A stretch of DNA of 64,000 nt from positions 34,226,750 to 34,290,749 of the forward strand of contig JAGTTD010000005.1 in assembly GCA_018398585.1 (NCBI GenBank), read 5' to 3'. The translations under genes and the position numbers were made by a program. The notes beneath the pieces were generated by a model, which was given only the letters and a program-made list of their open reading frames with translations, made no database searches and was not told the DNA's origin. The DNA comes from Simmondsia chinensis. Its lineage: Eukaryota > Streptophyta > Magnoliopsida > Caryophyllales > Simmondsiaceae. Below are positions 9,877 through 20,609 of the stretch, in pieces. Position 1 is the stretch's first letter. The number at the start of each line of letters is the position of its first letter.

Positions 9877-11260
9877 TTCAGCTTGGATGGCAAATTGATC
9901 CAGCCCTACAGCAGCTTATTGCAGCTCTCTCCAGTGGATCCAAGCAGCATTCCAAATACAGTTGGCAGCAAGAACAACTTAAGAGGAAGGGAAAGCTGGT
10001 TATTGGTCAAGATGCAGGCCTGAGAAACAAAATTTTGCAGTGGCTCCACTCTTCTCCTAGTGGAGGGCATTTAGGGAGGGATGTTACTCTACACAGAGTG
10101 AAGTCCATGTTTTTTGGAAGGGTATGTCCAAAGATATAGCTGAATTTGTGAGACATTGCTCAGTATGCCAAGCTTGCAAGTTAGAAACAGTGGCTTCTCC
10201 TAGCTTATTATAGACTTGACCCATTCCTCAAACCATCTGGACAGATATTTCTATGGATTTTATAGAAGGTCTGCCTAGGTCTCATGGAAAGGATGTAATT
10301 TTTATTGTGGTGGATCGCTTAAACAAGGAAGCCCACTTCTTATCCTTGTCACATCCTTACTCTACTCTCACGGTAGCCCAACTGTTCATGGATCAGATAT
10401 ATAAGCTCCATAGGTTGCCCTATTCCATTGTCAGTGATCAAGATCCAGTGTTTCAAAGTGATTTTTGGTAGGCTTTATTCTCCATACAAGGGGTAGAGTT
10501 ACACCTCTCCATTGCTTGCCATCCTCAATCAGATGGTGAGACTGAAGCAGTGAACAGAGGGCTAGAAACTTATCTCCAATGTATGTGCAGTTCTCAACCT
10601 CACCACTGGTCCAAGTGGTTATCTCTTGCTGAATGAAGGTATAACACCACATGGCACTCCTCCCACCAGAAGACACCTTATGAAGTAGTGTATGGTCAAC
10701 CCCCTCCACTGCACATCCCCTACATACCTGGAGAAACTCAGATAGTGACTGTTGACAGAAGCCTCCAACAGCGTGAGGAAGCTCTTACGGTTGTCAAGCA
10801 TCACCTAGCTTGTGCACGGAACCGTATGAAGCAGTAGGCTGATAGGAAGAGGTCAGATAGATCTTTCAAACCGGAAAATTGGGTCTACTTGAAATTCCAT
10901 CCATACAGACATATTACAGTAGCTCATAGGAGTTCACATAAGCTTTCTCCGAAGTATTATGGCCCTTACATGGTCCTTGAAGCCATTGACAAGGTGGCTT
11001 ACAGCCTGGAGCTCCCAATTTCTACAAAAATACATGAGGTGTTCCACATTTCACAGCTCAAGGATCACTATGGACCTCTGCCTACTGAAATTTCTCACAT
11101 ACCAGACGATATTGAAGCTGCACCATATAAACTTCCTGAGCTGATCTTGGATAGGAAGATGGTGAATCGCAATAATCGAGCTGCAATAAAGGTCTTAGTG
11201 AAATGGAAGGACTTACCAAGAGAGGAAGCATTGTGGGAATTTCTCTTTGATTTGCAGTAA
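9873..11260 (+). pseudogene. Chromovirus integrase with chromodomain
   Basis: Contains the HHCC zinc-binding region (SPSGGHLGRDVTLHRV near 10050-10100; CSVCQACK near 10155), the catalytic core with the first Asp in WTDISMDFIEGLP (about 10238-10270), second Asp in SIVSDQDPVF and a later Glu near 10555, and a C-terminal chromodomain at about 11140-11255 (VLVKWKDLPREEALWE). It is spread over at least three frames with TAG stops. Family role: inserts cDNA; the chromodomain steers it to marked chromatin. Confidence 0.88.
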
Positions 11261-11297
11261 AAATACCCTGAATTTCACCCTTGAGGACAAGGGTAAA

Positions 11298-11314
11298 TTC
11301 AGGGGAGGGAGTAC
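11298..11314 (+). other. Polypurine tract of chromovirus
   Basis: AGGGGAGGGAG lies just before the 3' LTR, preceded by CTTGAGGACAAGGG, a motif seen at the end of many plant chromovirus pol genes. Confidence 0.75.
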
Positions 11315-11722
11315 TGTTACAGTAGCAGCAGCAGGGAAAGAGAATAAGTTATGTTCATCGCGTTCTGCAGCAGGAGATTCGTAAGCGGCTTTGGCGGAAA
11401 GAGGTGTTGGGGGTATTTTGGTGGTAACAGGTTTTTAAATTGGCGAGGCACGTGCCTGGCACGTGATCATCAGCTGGATGAAGTTAGTTATTGATATTTG
11501 TGGATATTATCTAGCAATTTGCATTTTTATTTAATTACTTGCAATTTCCATTTCATTAGTGAGAGCATATAAATAGAAAAGTGTAATCAGCAAGGGTTAT
11601 GATGATCAATGAAATACTTATCTTCTTTTTCTCCCTTAACACTCTAAATTCTTTCTCTCCCTTCAACCTCTAGATTTGTGATTGATTGTGATTTGATTAA
11701 CCAAGATTTGGCTTGGTTAACA
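11315..11722 (+). repeat. 3' LTR of chromovirus
   Basis: Starts TGTTACAG and ends GGTTAACA; matches the 5' LTR over its length with scattered substitutions and one indel. Confidence 0.92.
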
Positions 11723-13527
11723 GCAAGTGGTCGGAGTAACGGAGGATCAAAGCCAAGGTCACGTCAACGTCAATCGAGGGAGCCTTCATTCATGAGTTTC
11801 TCTTTACTTTTCTCTTTATATTTTGTGATGTATAAAACTTCTATGGAGGAGTAGACTTGTAGCTTAGGGGTGAAGGACGAGTAGTCATCCGGATTCCGAA
11901 TTTATATTTTGCTGTTGATAATGACTCGTGCCATGTTATTTTCTCACCCCTCTGGGTAGTTATTTATTGTGATTGGTTTTTTATTTTCGTGCTTGCAGTC
12001 ATGGCTAAATTTCAATTTATTTGCATTTTGTCTCGTACTTGTAGCTTGAACCATAGCGTAATAAGTTTTCAGGAGCGGTTAGGGTTAAGGCTGTACCCAA
12101 CCTTGGACATAGTCTTTTATATAAGTTAAGGATTGCTATTGAGATAACCATGATGCACCTAGAGTAATAAGATGGATTATACCTTTAGACTAGTTTATTA
12201 TTTAAGTCATAATTTAAGTGTTAACCTAGGCTTAGAGCTTCTACCCTAGGCCCTTGAAGTCATTTTCATAGTAAAGTATACCAATGGGATTCTAGTTAAG
12301 CTACCACAAATTCATTCCTTAAACTATTCTTGATTGATTCAACACTTTAATTTACTATTTCATTCTTCAATTTCATTACTTACTGAGCCTTTCATCGAAG
12401 ACCCAAAATCAAAATGCTCATTAATAACTTAATCTAACTTTACACTGATTCCCTAAGGATAGACACCCGTATACTCACCACAGCTACGACTTGCTCGTGT
12501 ACTTGCTAGTAAACGGTTTCAAATATTCTTTAAAATCACATCAGGACCCAATTTGAATTGATCTATCTCTCGACTAATAAAAATTCTGTTGTCAACTTAA
12601 TGTCAATTTCTTTGATTTAAAAATTAACATCAATTTTACTTTATAATTAGATTCACACGATGTAAATTATATAGCAGCTAAATGAACAGGAAAAAAGTAT
12701 AAAAACTAAATATACATAATGAATAAGTATATGTATGATCTGTGCAAGGTTGTTATAATGGGGATTCTACTTAGAAACGTTAGAGGCTTATAGGAATGAA
12801 ATTGTAGGATCAGCTCAAAAATTATAAGATTCTACTACATATATGGTATTATCGGTATTAAAATAAGTTAATTCAAGAAAGTTCTGTATAAGACCCCGAT
12901 TTACAACGGTATATATAATAAATGTAATCAAATATGAAAACACATTACATATATAAATGTGTTATTATGTTCAAATGATCACGAGAGCTTTAAAAATATA
13001 TGCTACTAATCAAATTTTATAAACTTGAAATTAAACTTAAGTTTTGTGAGAGTATATAAACACTTGGTTTAACTTTCTTTTACTATAAGATAAGAAAGTA
13101 CATTTATTTATAATATATGGTTGAATTTATAGGATCGAGGTAGTATTGATAGAATCGTAAAATTATATTATTATTCTATTCGATAATTTCATTTAATATT
13201 AATGGATCGTAAGATTCTATAAAATTAAGATTTTACTTAGGGTATGAATCGATCGACAATTATAGAATTGTAAGATTTTAAAATTCAGATATGGAGTTTA
13301 GTAACTATCACCTTTACCCTTAATAAGGCTATAAGATAAAATGATATTCTAATAATTTTAATACAATATGCGCCCAGCTGACTCACTCAAATCTCTGAAA
13401 TCCATGATCGCTTTGGGGCCTTTAATCAAATTGTTAGTTTATACGTAAAAGGATTTATTAAATAGAAAATTTATCGCTGTAATATTTCGAGTTTTAAGTA
13501 TTCATTATTTATTAAATTTTAATATTT
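11723..13527. other. Spacer: LTR-like remainder, then AT-rich DNA
   Basis: 11723-11920 may continue the element interrupted at 6292. 11920-12600 has no reading frame I can assign. 12600-13527 is AT-rich, low in information, with no gene seen. Confidence 0.4.
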
Positions 13528-13545
13528 TAGTATATTAATGTAAAT

Positions 13546-14079
13546 GTGGACGAGGATATCAACAATAGGATTAAAGCAGGCTGGCAGAAGTGGAGGATGG
13601 CATCCGGGGTGCTGTGTGATAAAAAGTTCCCGCTAAAGCTAAGGGGAAAATACTATAGGACGGTAGTAAGATCGGCTATGCTATATGGGGCAGAGTGTCG
13701 GCCAATGAAACAAAATCAAACACAGAGGATGAAGGTGGCAGAGATGAGGATGCTGCGCTGGATGTGTGGCCACACAAGGAAGGATAGGATTAGGAACGAT
13801 GTAATACGAGGTAAATTGGGGGTAGCCTCGATAGAAGATAAATTGAGGGAGCACCGCCTAAGATGGTTTGGACATGTTAGCAGGAGACCGACTACAGCCC
13901 CAGTCAGGAGATGTGAACAGCTTCACATGACTATGGGCAGAAGAGGGAGGGGCAGACCAAAGAAGAGTTGGCTGGAGACGATTCGTCATGACCTAACCCA
14001 CCTAAACCTAAGAGAGGAGATGGCCTCGGATAGGGCACGATGGAGGGCTAGCATAAGGGTAGCGGATGTGGTAGAATAG
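13546..14079 (+). pseudogene. C-terminal part of RTE reverse transcriptase ORF
   Basis: 177 open codons to TAG at 14077. Typical RTE C-terminal motifs are KLRGKYYRTVVRSAMLYG, AEMRMLRWMCGHTRKDRIRN, HRLRWFGHVSRRP and GRGRPKKSWLETIRHDL. The catalytic palm is missing by truncation, so the fragment is inactive even though the frame is intact. The first few codons come from the target duplication and are not LINE sequence. Confidence 0.9.
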
Positions 14080-14362
14080 ATTAGTGCGGAGGGCGACTTG
14101 TAGTTCTAGATTCCTAGACAGTCATAACCTCAAGGGGTGCACTTATAGGCTAGTTTGTTGGTTTCCCCCCCCCCCCCCTCAAAATTCATTGGTAATAAAT
14201 TGATGGTTTTATTTGCAGGCGCTCAAATACTTCAGGTTGGGGGTCCCCGGAAACAGCCTCCTTTCCACTTGGAAGGGGTAAGGCTGCGTATATCCACCCC
14301 TCGCAGACCCTGCTTTTTGCAGGAGCCGCGAGGCACTGGGACCGTTATTGTTGTTGTTGTTG
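13554..14362 (+). mobile_element. 5'-truncated RTE-clade LINE
   Basis: The 3' part of an RTE LINE: end of the RT ORF, a 3' UTR with a poly-C tract (about 14163-14178) and a tail ending in TTG repeats. A 26-base target duplication flanks it: 13528-13553 and 14363-14388, starting TAGTATATT and ending GGACGA, with two mismatches. Confidence 0.92.
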
Positions 14363-14388
14363 TAGTATATTGATGTAAATGAGGACGA

Positions 14389-14916
14389 AAATAATTCAAT
14401 CTAGGTTAAAAAAGAATGAAGTTGCACCTGATATTGGTTTGACTTGCATTAGGCTGAGCGAAAGGAGATTTGTATCGTCTTAAGCACACAACTACAGGGC
14501 GAAATTAATTAGGATTTTTTATTAGGGTTAAGGTTTTTGCTTAATTAGATTTAATTCTTTTTTAATTAATATTTTTCATTGGGGTTTATTTTGACTAGAT
14601 TATGTAATTAGAATTAGAGTTTTTGAGTTATAGCATAGTTATATTAGTTTAGTCAAATTTCGAATATGACTGTTTTCAGAATTTATTTTGAATTAGGAGT
14701 AATGTTTAATAGTGCCTATAAATAAACCATTGGTTTCTTATTTTAAAAAGCTTTGATTTTGACTAATTTAAAATTTTGTTTTGTTTTTCTCTTATTTTTT
14801 AGGCGAGAATTAAAATTGAACCTCATATTTTCCTTGTTCTCCCCTTGCTTGAGCAATAAGAATTAAGGCTATTGAATCCTTCTCTTTTCACTTTTGGCAA
14901 TTTGGCGATTTGCATA
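14389..14916 (+). repeat. LTR-like sequence before a PBS
   Basis: This stretch ends just before a tRNA-Met PBS, so it is the U5 side of a 5' LTR. A diverged copy lies inverted at 20077-20480 (shared motifs such as CTTAAGCACACAAC and TATAAATA). The exact start is not clear. Confidence 0.6.
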
Positions 14917-14919
14917 AAT

Positions 14920-14931
14920 TGGTATCAGAGC
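14920..14931 (+). promoter_or_regulatory. Primer binding site, tRNA-Met type
   Basis: TGGTATCAGAGC, 20 bases before an ATG at 14951. Confidence 0.82.
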
Positions 14932-14965
14932 GAAGGCACGTTCCTGAGTCATGGCATCGAGGAGG

Positions 14966-16121
14966 CATTGGCTCGTCAGGCTCGAGGCTCGGCTTGAAGC
15001 TTGGCGAGCCTAGAAATTTTGGGCTCGAGCTCGGCTTGTCATAGGCTTGGGCTTGGCTTGAGCTCAACTTGTCAGTAGCTCGAGCTCATGCTCGTCAAAC
15101 TTAAAGTCACCCATTTTGAGTCATTTTAGCTTTATAACAAAGATTGAGCTTGGATTCTAAATTGCAAACTACAATTTCTATAACAAAAAGCACAAATATA
15201 ATTTAGGGTAAATTACATATTAGTATCCTGAAGTTTAGTGTAATAATTTTCTAACCCATAAATTTTGTGAAATAATTTATTAATCCACATGTTTTAGTTT
15301 AAATATGTTTTAGTCCAATTTTAGGTAAAACAAAGTGTCGGATAGAGAAAAAGACATTTATACCATTACTTAGAATGTCGTTGTTTTTTCAAATATAGTA
15401 ATTTTCTTGAATTTCTTTAACTTTATATTTTAACTTTTGGTCGAGATGCTGATGTCATAAGCCTGAAATTGGACTAAAAAAATTACTCTAAAACTTGTAG
15501 ATGAATAAATTATTTCACAAAGTTTTCGGTCTAAAAAATTATTACATCAAATTTAGGATACTAATATGCAATTTATCTTATAATTTATATCAATTATATA
15601 TAACATAATAACTGTGCTCACCTTCAAGCTGATTATATGCATAATTTTTACATAAAATATTAATGTATCAAAATATAAAGAAAAACTTACACTACATAAT
15701 GAAAAAGCAAGCTAATAATTTATTTTTTTTCTCTTTTACTGTTAAAATTTTTAAAATCAATTTTATTATGTAATATCATTTAATATGGATTAGATGATTA
15801 CAATGACATTTTTGAAACTTGATCCAAAATTGTATCATGTGCAGCCTCGCTAATGGGTAATAGGTGAGAATTATAATTATGTAGGTTTGGATTTTTAAAA
15901 TTTTAAAGGTTTTAATTTAAATTAACAAAATAAAAATGAAGTAAAGTTAAATAAATATTGAATTTTTACTATGGCTATATTTAGGCTCGTGAGCTCATGA
16001 GCTCGATCTTCATTAAGTTCGAGCTCGGCTTGGCTCAAGCTCATGACAAGCCGAGCCATCTGAGCTTTTTCCCAAGCCGGCTCATGAGGGCTCGTGAGCC
16101 GACTCGGCTCGTTTACACCCC
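14966..16121. mobile_element. hAT-like element rich in GCTCGAGCTCG motifs
   Basis: Both ends are dense in GAGCC/GGCTC motifs; the right end reads GGCTCGTTTACACCC, the typical end of a plant hAT-like family (GGGTGTAAACGAGCC on the other strand). The left end looks trimmed and I cannot define an 8-bp duplication. The interior is AT-rich and holds a palindromic MITE. Confidence 0.6.
15206..15578. mobile_element. Palindromic MITE with 9-bp duplication
   Basis: Ends GGGTAAATTACATATTAG and its inverted relative; arms of about 120 bases. Perfect flanks TATAATTTA at 15197-15205 and 15579-15587. Same family as 34809-35192. Confidence 0.85.
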
Positions 16122-16964
16122 CAATGGTAGATGAGAGGTTCAAGCGGCTTGAGAAGAGGGAAGAGCGATTGATGCAAAAGAAGATAGCCGTGGCAGTGGA
16201 AGTGTCTGACTTGCTACGTTATCGTTGATCGTCCTCCAAGACCGTATCACCTCGACCATATCAAAATCGGTGAGTCATCGCCTAAATCTGAGTACCACCA
16301 CCACTATGGCCTTTTTCGGATTCACAAATCAAGACACCTTACACACCACCACCAGATATCACAGTCCACCCACCAATTTTGCTAACCTTACCTGCCATCC
16401 ATGCACCATCATTGACCCAACCTAGCCCACCTAGTCCATTTCTCCCACTGATAGAAACGGCTGTTGAACCTATTCATGACTTTCTTCTCCACCATCTTTG
16501 ATGAGCCCAATTATAATGAGGAGATACATGAGGATATTGAGATCCTACTCCCACCACCGCTGATAATTCCACCAACACCAACCTTGCCTATCATCCACCC
16601 GACACCACCGTCCCAACCAAAACCGACAACATTAGCTCCACAAAAAAAAAAAAAAAAAAAAAATCCACTCAACCCTATCACTAGCACCAACTAATTAAAA
16701 GCCCACATTGAAGTGCACTACCATGACCCAAATTAGATTGGACATTTAGCCTTGAACCTCGACGATGCGTAGTGGAAAGGTAGGGTGCATCTAACCCGTT
16801 AATTGTACCCAATGATGCCAGATTGAGAGGGTATAGCTAAAATTCTTTGATTCTATGAATACCTGAGCAATAACCTAGAAAGGAGCCGTGTAATTTTATG
16901 TTGTTATACTTTTTAGGTTGGAGGTCCTCGGACACAGCCTCGCTTTGGGGTAGCTCCCTGAAGG

Positions 16965-19962
16965 TAGAGGTGACCAACAGGCCCGGCCAGCTCGTGACTT
17001 GGTCCGATCAGATCTGTAGGCTCGGGCCCTCTCCCCCAAGCTGGGTGGGGCACGGGCCTTCTAAAAAATGAGGGAGCCTGGGCCCGGCCCAGCCTGGGGC
17101 AAAGCCCCCCAACGGCTACTAGCAATGCCTAACGGCTCTTTGAGCCATTGTGTATGATTTAAAAAAAAAAAAATCTATTTTTTTCATAAATACTAACCAA
17201 ATTTTTTTATTTTACCATGCAACAATCATCAATTTTCTCTTCTCTCTAGTTCTCTCTTCTCTATAATCATCAATTCTTTGCTCTCAATCTCTCAAGTTCG
17301 AAGTTTCAATTGAGGTATACTCGTAGAAGTTTGTAGAAGTTCAAATTTTAGTTTTTGCTTCGTTAAAATTAGTATCGAAATTTTATTTATTTGTAATCTT
17401 TATTTACCTTACTTGCATTCTTACTTGTATTTTATAATAATAAATTAAAAATATAATGACACGTAAATCATCTTCATTTGGAGCTGGTTGATCTAGTTCT
17501 AGCTCTTTTCGACCACCTAAAGCCTCTAGAATGGGTAGCGGTAGTAGTCAATCTAGAGGAGTTGAGCTTAATACCTAGGAATGTACTTTTTTAGAACTCG
17601 TCAGATCACCTGTCTACACAGACACCTATGATTGGGAATATGAACACCTCTACAAGCAAGGTTATCTTGAATCGAGTGGTGCAGGATGTTCTGAACCCAA
17701 ACCCAGACCCACCAATGATGAAACTCAAACTCCCATTTCCGAAAGCACGAGTGCCACAAAAGCAAATAGACCTCCTACTAGTAATGTATGGAAACATTTT
17801 ACACTAGATCGTAAATATGATAAAAACATATTGTACTCTTTGTGATCCTCTAGAGGCCTTTAGGCATCCACTTAATAGTGGGACTGGTACTTTAAAAAGA
17901 CACCTACAAAAACCACCCCGAATTAAATACAGATAGAAATTGACGAACTCTCATACAGCAAGCAACTGGTGCACTTGCAAACATTAAGTTTACACAAGAA
18001 ACTAATATATACTAATTAATGAGATATGTTGTTTCAGTTGAAAAGCTGTTTACCACTGGGGAAGACCCCAGATTTTTCTGGTACTACGAAACCACATTAA
18101 ACCCTACCTCTCAAAGGGTCGCTTGGAACACTTTGAAGCGGGACACATTTAAAGGATTTTTTAAATATGAAAAAACGAACTTCAAGAAATTTTTAAGACA
18201 AATACAAGCATGATCTTGTTGACATCTGACATGTGGAAGACGAAATCCAACATACCTTACATGTGTATAACTGCATATTGGATTGATTTTTACCACATTA
18301 TGCAAAAATGAATAATTTATTTTTGCCTATTTGAATATCCTCATAGTGCTCATGGGTGTCATTATGAACGCATGCAGTGAGTGGGGGTTAGAAAGCAAAA
18401 TTTTCATCATTACTTTTGATAATACTACTAATAACACTTCATTTGCTAAACAATTAATTAGGTATTTGAGGCTCATATTAGATGAAAAATATTTTCATTT
18501 ATGTTGCATCTGTCATACATTGCATTTAAAGATAATAGATGGTGTGCAACTTATAAATTTTTTACTGATGATTTTAAGACAAGTAATTAAAGTAATTAAA
18601 ACATTAGGAGCTAGGCCAAAAAAAAAAAAAAAGAAGAAGAACTGTGTGACTCACACGACATTTGTGAGAAATAATTTATATTAGATACATGTACTAGGTG
18701 GACATCCGCGGTTTTAATGTTAGAAAGACGTATATCATACAAAGAAGTCTTGTTTGAATTTGTACAGCAAAATCATATAGATCTATGTTCTTTTAATTTA
18801 GAAAATATAAATTAAGATATAATTAATGAAATTTGTAAATTTTTAGTTATTTTTAAAGATGCTACCATATTTTTTTTCTAGATGTTATAACCAACCATTC
18901 CACATGCAATATCTAGACTAGTAGATATTGCTGCATGGATGATGACGAACTTCTCCAACCCGACGTTGCAGGGCTCTATTACTGCCATGATAGAAAATTT
19001 TTAAATATTATACTGAATTACTAATAGCATATTGTATTGCCACCGTTTTTGATCTATGTTGTAAACTTGCGGGTTTTGAATTATTTGCCCAAATATTTTA
19101 TGAAACAAAATGATTCCAACTTTAGATGTAAAATTTTTTATTGCTAAAGTTGATGAAAATTTACATAATTTATTTTTCGTGTATTCTCAAAAATTATCAT
19201 CTAGTACAAACATTTTCATCCTTTTCTCGAGGAAAAATTATATGCGTGGGATATGTTTAACCGATTAAAGCCCAAACAAAGTCTCATGTCATATGATCAG
19301 CTTTCTTTGTACATGCGTTCACCTATGATCAAGTTTTACCCGATAGAGGCTAATCCATATTTTGATATTTTGCAATGCTAGAATTCAAATAAAACTCAAT
19401 ATCCCATACTTTCCACCATGGCACACAATATATTCACATTTTTGGTGTCTATAGTAGCATCGGAGTCTGCTTTTAGTGTAAGTGGTAGATTGCTTGGATC
19501 AAAGAGAGCGAAGTTAGAACCGGCCACCTTCGAAATGTAGGTGTGCTTGAAGAACTGGATGGCTGTAGCGGATAGAGACCAAGACTGTTTGAAATTGGAA
19601 TCAGTAAGTGATGAAGACGACGACGACGCTAGCTCCACTACAAGTACTGCACCAATCGTAGCAAGTTTAGATTGATTTATTTATATTGTTATAATTCTAT
19701 TTCTTTATAATATATTTTGTTTTATAAAATATATTTGTAATTTTATATAGCACTATTATATTGTTATAATTATATTTTTTAACAAGTTATAATATATTTT
19801 ATTTTTTAAAATATATTTGTAATTTTATATTATTTATAATTATGATTGTTTTGTATCGTATGCTATATTATTTATCAATAGATTATAAATATTTTTTGGT
19901 CAAAATGATAATATATATATATATATTTAAATAATAAAAAGCCCGGCTTGTGGCCACCTCTA
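16965..19962 (+). mobile_element. hAT transposon, 3.0 kb
   Basis: Terminal inverted repeats TAGAGGTGACCAAC and (other strand) TAGAGGTGGCCAC. Eight-base flanks CCTGAAGG (16957-16964) and TCTGAACG (19963-19970) match at six of eight, the hAT duplication length. GC-rich subterminal GGCCCGG stretches, AT-rich 3' interior. Encodes a broken transposase on the plus strand. Confidence 0.9.
17458..19675 (+). pseudogene. hAT transposase, broken
   Basis: Pieces in order: a BED-finger-like N-terminus (VWKHFTLDRKYDK; GTGTLKRHLQK near 17880-17910), the central region (18019-18213), a catalytic-core piece with IFIITFDNTTNN (about 18397-18432) and CCICHTLHLKI, and the C-terminal hATC dimerisation region (VSTVASESAFS-like at 19445-19475; GSKRAKLEPATF). 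Many stops and shifts. The protein would cut and move the element in the nucleus; this copy is dead. Confidence 0.87.
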
Positions 19963-20076
19963 TCTGAACGGGTAAGGCTGCATACATCTCATTCCCCCCC
20001 CCCCCCCCCCCCCCCGCACGAACCCCGCATTAGAGGAAACCTTTGAGGCTCTGGGTTTGTTGTTATTGTTCTTGTT

Positions 20077-20480
20077 GGAGCTATGTAATTTTAAAATTGA
20101 ACTCATCCAAAATATAATTGCAAAAATCAACTCAAAAGTTAAATCTCATCAAAATAATTCAATTAATAAAAAATAAAGCTTTCTAACAAATAAGGAATAA
20201 GGCCTATTTATGGGCAACTAAACAAATGCTAATTCTAATATAATTCAAAAATTCAAACTAAATCTGGTATAACTCAAAGACAACTAATTCTAACATAACT
20301 CAAAAGCCTTAAAAATAATAATAAAATAAATGAAAAACAAGAATGGCTGCAAATCTTAATACTTGACTAAAAATTAAGCAAAAACCTAATTAATTATGCC
20401 CATTGGTTGTGTGCTTAAGATGACCCAAACCTCTTTTCTCTCAGCTGTAACGTGATTCCAACCAATATTGGACCCCGTTT
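20077..20480 (-). repeat. LTR-like sequence, inverted copy
   Basis: Reverse complement resembles 14430-14850 (CTTAAGCACACAACCA, GAGTTATGTTAGAATTAG, TAAATAGGCC). It appears to continue at 16800-16898 on the far side of the insertion. Confidence 0.6.
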
Positions 20481-20609
20481 CCTTCTTTTCTCATCCGGAT
20501 TGGGCTATTTTCATCCCCATTTGCATCATATGTACAATTAGAAATATTGTTATTTAAAAGTATTTTCACCTAATTAATGTAAAGATTTTATCTCTCAGGC
20601 ATCTCTTAT

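Larger units (their letters stand above)
6293..11722 (+). mobile_element. Ty3/gypsy chromovirus, complete but decayed
   Basis: A full-length 5.4-kb LTR retrotransposon: LTRs at 6293-6680 and 11315-11722, PBS remnant, gag, zinc knuckle, protease, RT, RNase H, integrase, chromodomain and PPT in order. Five-base flanks GCCAG (6288-6292) and GCAAG (11723-11727) match at four of five and are the likely target duplication. The chromodomain near the integrase C-terminus places it among plant chromoviruses (Tekay/Reina-like; exact clade not determined). Stops and frameshifts make it non-autonomous today. Confidence 0.93.
14951..16880 (+). pseudogene. gag-like region of an LTR element, interrupted
   Basis: ATG 14951 opens MASRR, then hAT-like DNA intervenes (14966-16121). 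The frame resumes at 16122 with a coiled-coil-like MVDERFKRLEKREERL, and goes on to Pro/Thr-rich sequence (16300-16690). It ends in stops. No pol follows. It resembles the N-terminus of plant Ty3/gypsy gag, by position and composition only. Confidence 0.5.
16899..20076 (+). mobile_element. RTE-type tail insertion split by a hAT element
   Basis: RTE LINE/SINE tail: GGTTGGAGGTCCTCGG at 16916, resuming at 19971 with GGTAAGGCTGC, a long poly-C tract (19986-20014) and TTG repeats. Flanks GGAGCCGTGTAATTTTA (16882-16898) and GGAGCTATGTAATTTTA (20077-20093) are the target duplication with two mismatches. The hAT at 16965-19962 inserted later into it. Confidence 0.85.

Noticed and set aside
14155..14373. 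72-codon ORF after the RTE ORF
   Set aside because: It translates the RTE 3' UTR, poly-C tract and TTG repeat tail.
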